Shown: positions 6,110 to 6,266 of the stretch, one piece after another
Layout of the letters: the number at the start of each line of letters is the position of its first letter
Numbering within the stretch: the stretch's first letter is position 1
Source of the DNA: Candidatus Moraniibacteriota bacterium
GTDB lineage: Bacteria; Patescibacteriota; Minisyncoccia; Moranbacterales; GCA-2747515
NCBI GenBank assembly: GCA_027039165.1
Contig: JALWEZ010000247.1
Span: 1-6,266 of the forward strand
Direction of reading: 5' to 3'
DNA: 6,266 bases
Made by a program: the position numbers and the translations under genes
Notes under the pieces: model-generated
What the model was told of the DNA's origin: nothing
The model's input: only the letters and a program-made list of their open reading frames with translations
Databases searched by the model: none

Positions 6110-6134
6110 ATTTCAGTATCATTTTAGGATTGGA
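6110..6134 (+). repeat. Imperfect inverted repeat flanking the IS, right copy
   Basis: This is the partner of the motif at 5385-5408, with the shared blocks ATTTCAGTA (6110-6118), CA (6120-6121), AG (6126-6127) and ATTGGA (6129-6134). Within it, AGTATCATTTT (6115-6125) also occurs exactly on the minus strand at 5438-5428, so the motif family may have three members around the element. Significance is uncertain because of base composition. Confidence 0.25.
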
Positions 6135-6184
6135 ATATACTATTTTTTTAAAAAATTTAACTATTTTAAATTAAGCTTTAACTA

Positions 6185-6209
6185 AAAAACAGTCTTTTGG
6201 ACTGTTTTT
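6185..6209. terminator. Bidirectional intrinsic terminator
   Basis: AAAAACAGTC (6185-6194) pairs perfectly with GACTGTTTTT (6200-6209) across the 5-base loop TTTTG. Read on the plus strand the stem ends in a five-U run; on the minus strand the transcript ends in UUUUUU followed by AG. It would stop a minus-strand gene entering from the right edge before it reaches the IS and the S1 gene, and any plus-strand transcription leaving this region. Confidence 0.8.
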
Positions 6210-6239
6210 ATGATTTGTGCTTTTTGTACGAAAGCTCTA

Positions 6240-6266
6240 TTAAGGCACAGGAATTACACTTCCACC
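6240..6266 (-). CDS. Possible C-terminal end of a gene entering from the right edge
   Basis: From the window edge one minus-strand frame reads GGSVIPVP and stops at TAA (6242-6240), 30 bases before the terminator at 6185-6209. That is a normal layout for a gene end. A second minus-strand frame, WKCNSCALIELSYKKHKS, runs to a TAA at 6210-6208 directly at the terminator. A plus-strand frame starting at ATG 6210 is also open to the edge. The terminator argues for a minus-strand gene, but nothing here chooses the frame or names the product. Confidence 0.2.
   Translation of the reverse strand, partial: GGSVIPVP

Overview
The window is AT-rich and every confident gene lies on the minus strand. It holds a compact housekeeping cluster that reads, in transcription order, S1-domain protein (5240-3966), guanylate kinase-family protein (3883-3299), TilS (3302-2343) and FtsH (2281-335). 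Upstream of this cluster sits a solo IS200-type element with an intact Y1 transposase (tnpA, 6014-5562). Very high Lys/Asn/Ile content, short proteins (four-domain S1, short-form TilS), tight spacing and this gene order suggest a small-genome bacterium, most likely Patescibacteria/CPR. That placement is an inference from style and synteny; no marker in the window proves it. Stops are TAA, TAG and TGA. The TGA ending the kinase overlaps the GTG start of tilS, so TGA behaves as a stop and code 11 fits.

Layout. 1-334: AT-rich non-coding DNA, with a 29-codon open frame running off the left edge and a weak hairpin just after ftsH. 335-5240: the four-gene cluster, with a 4-bp gmk/tilS overlap and a terminator-like hairpin between the S1 gene and gmk. 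5241-5517: gene-free DNA with small inverted repeats. 5518-6054: the IS200-like element. Its two subterminal hairpins are near-identical (15 of 18 bases), the upstream one is also a textbook intrinsic terminator, and a second hairpin abuts the tnpA start codon. 6055-6266: gene-free DNA with a strong bidirectional terminator at 6185-6209 and possible edge fragments of another gene.

How the genes work together. S1 helps mRNA binding to the ribosome, TilS makes the lysidine tRNA needed to read AUA as isoleucine, the Gmk-family protein would supply GDP/GTP, and FtsH handles membrane-protein quality control. The tilS-ftsH association is widespread in bacteria, often with hpt between them; here hpt is absent and gmk is the purine-nucleotide gene in the cluster.

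The most notable observation is that the guanylate kinase P-loop reads GPSGAGEDS. The normally invariant ATP-binding lysine is glutamate, while the GMP-binding residues are retained. No wholly new multi-gene system is evident.
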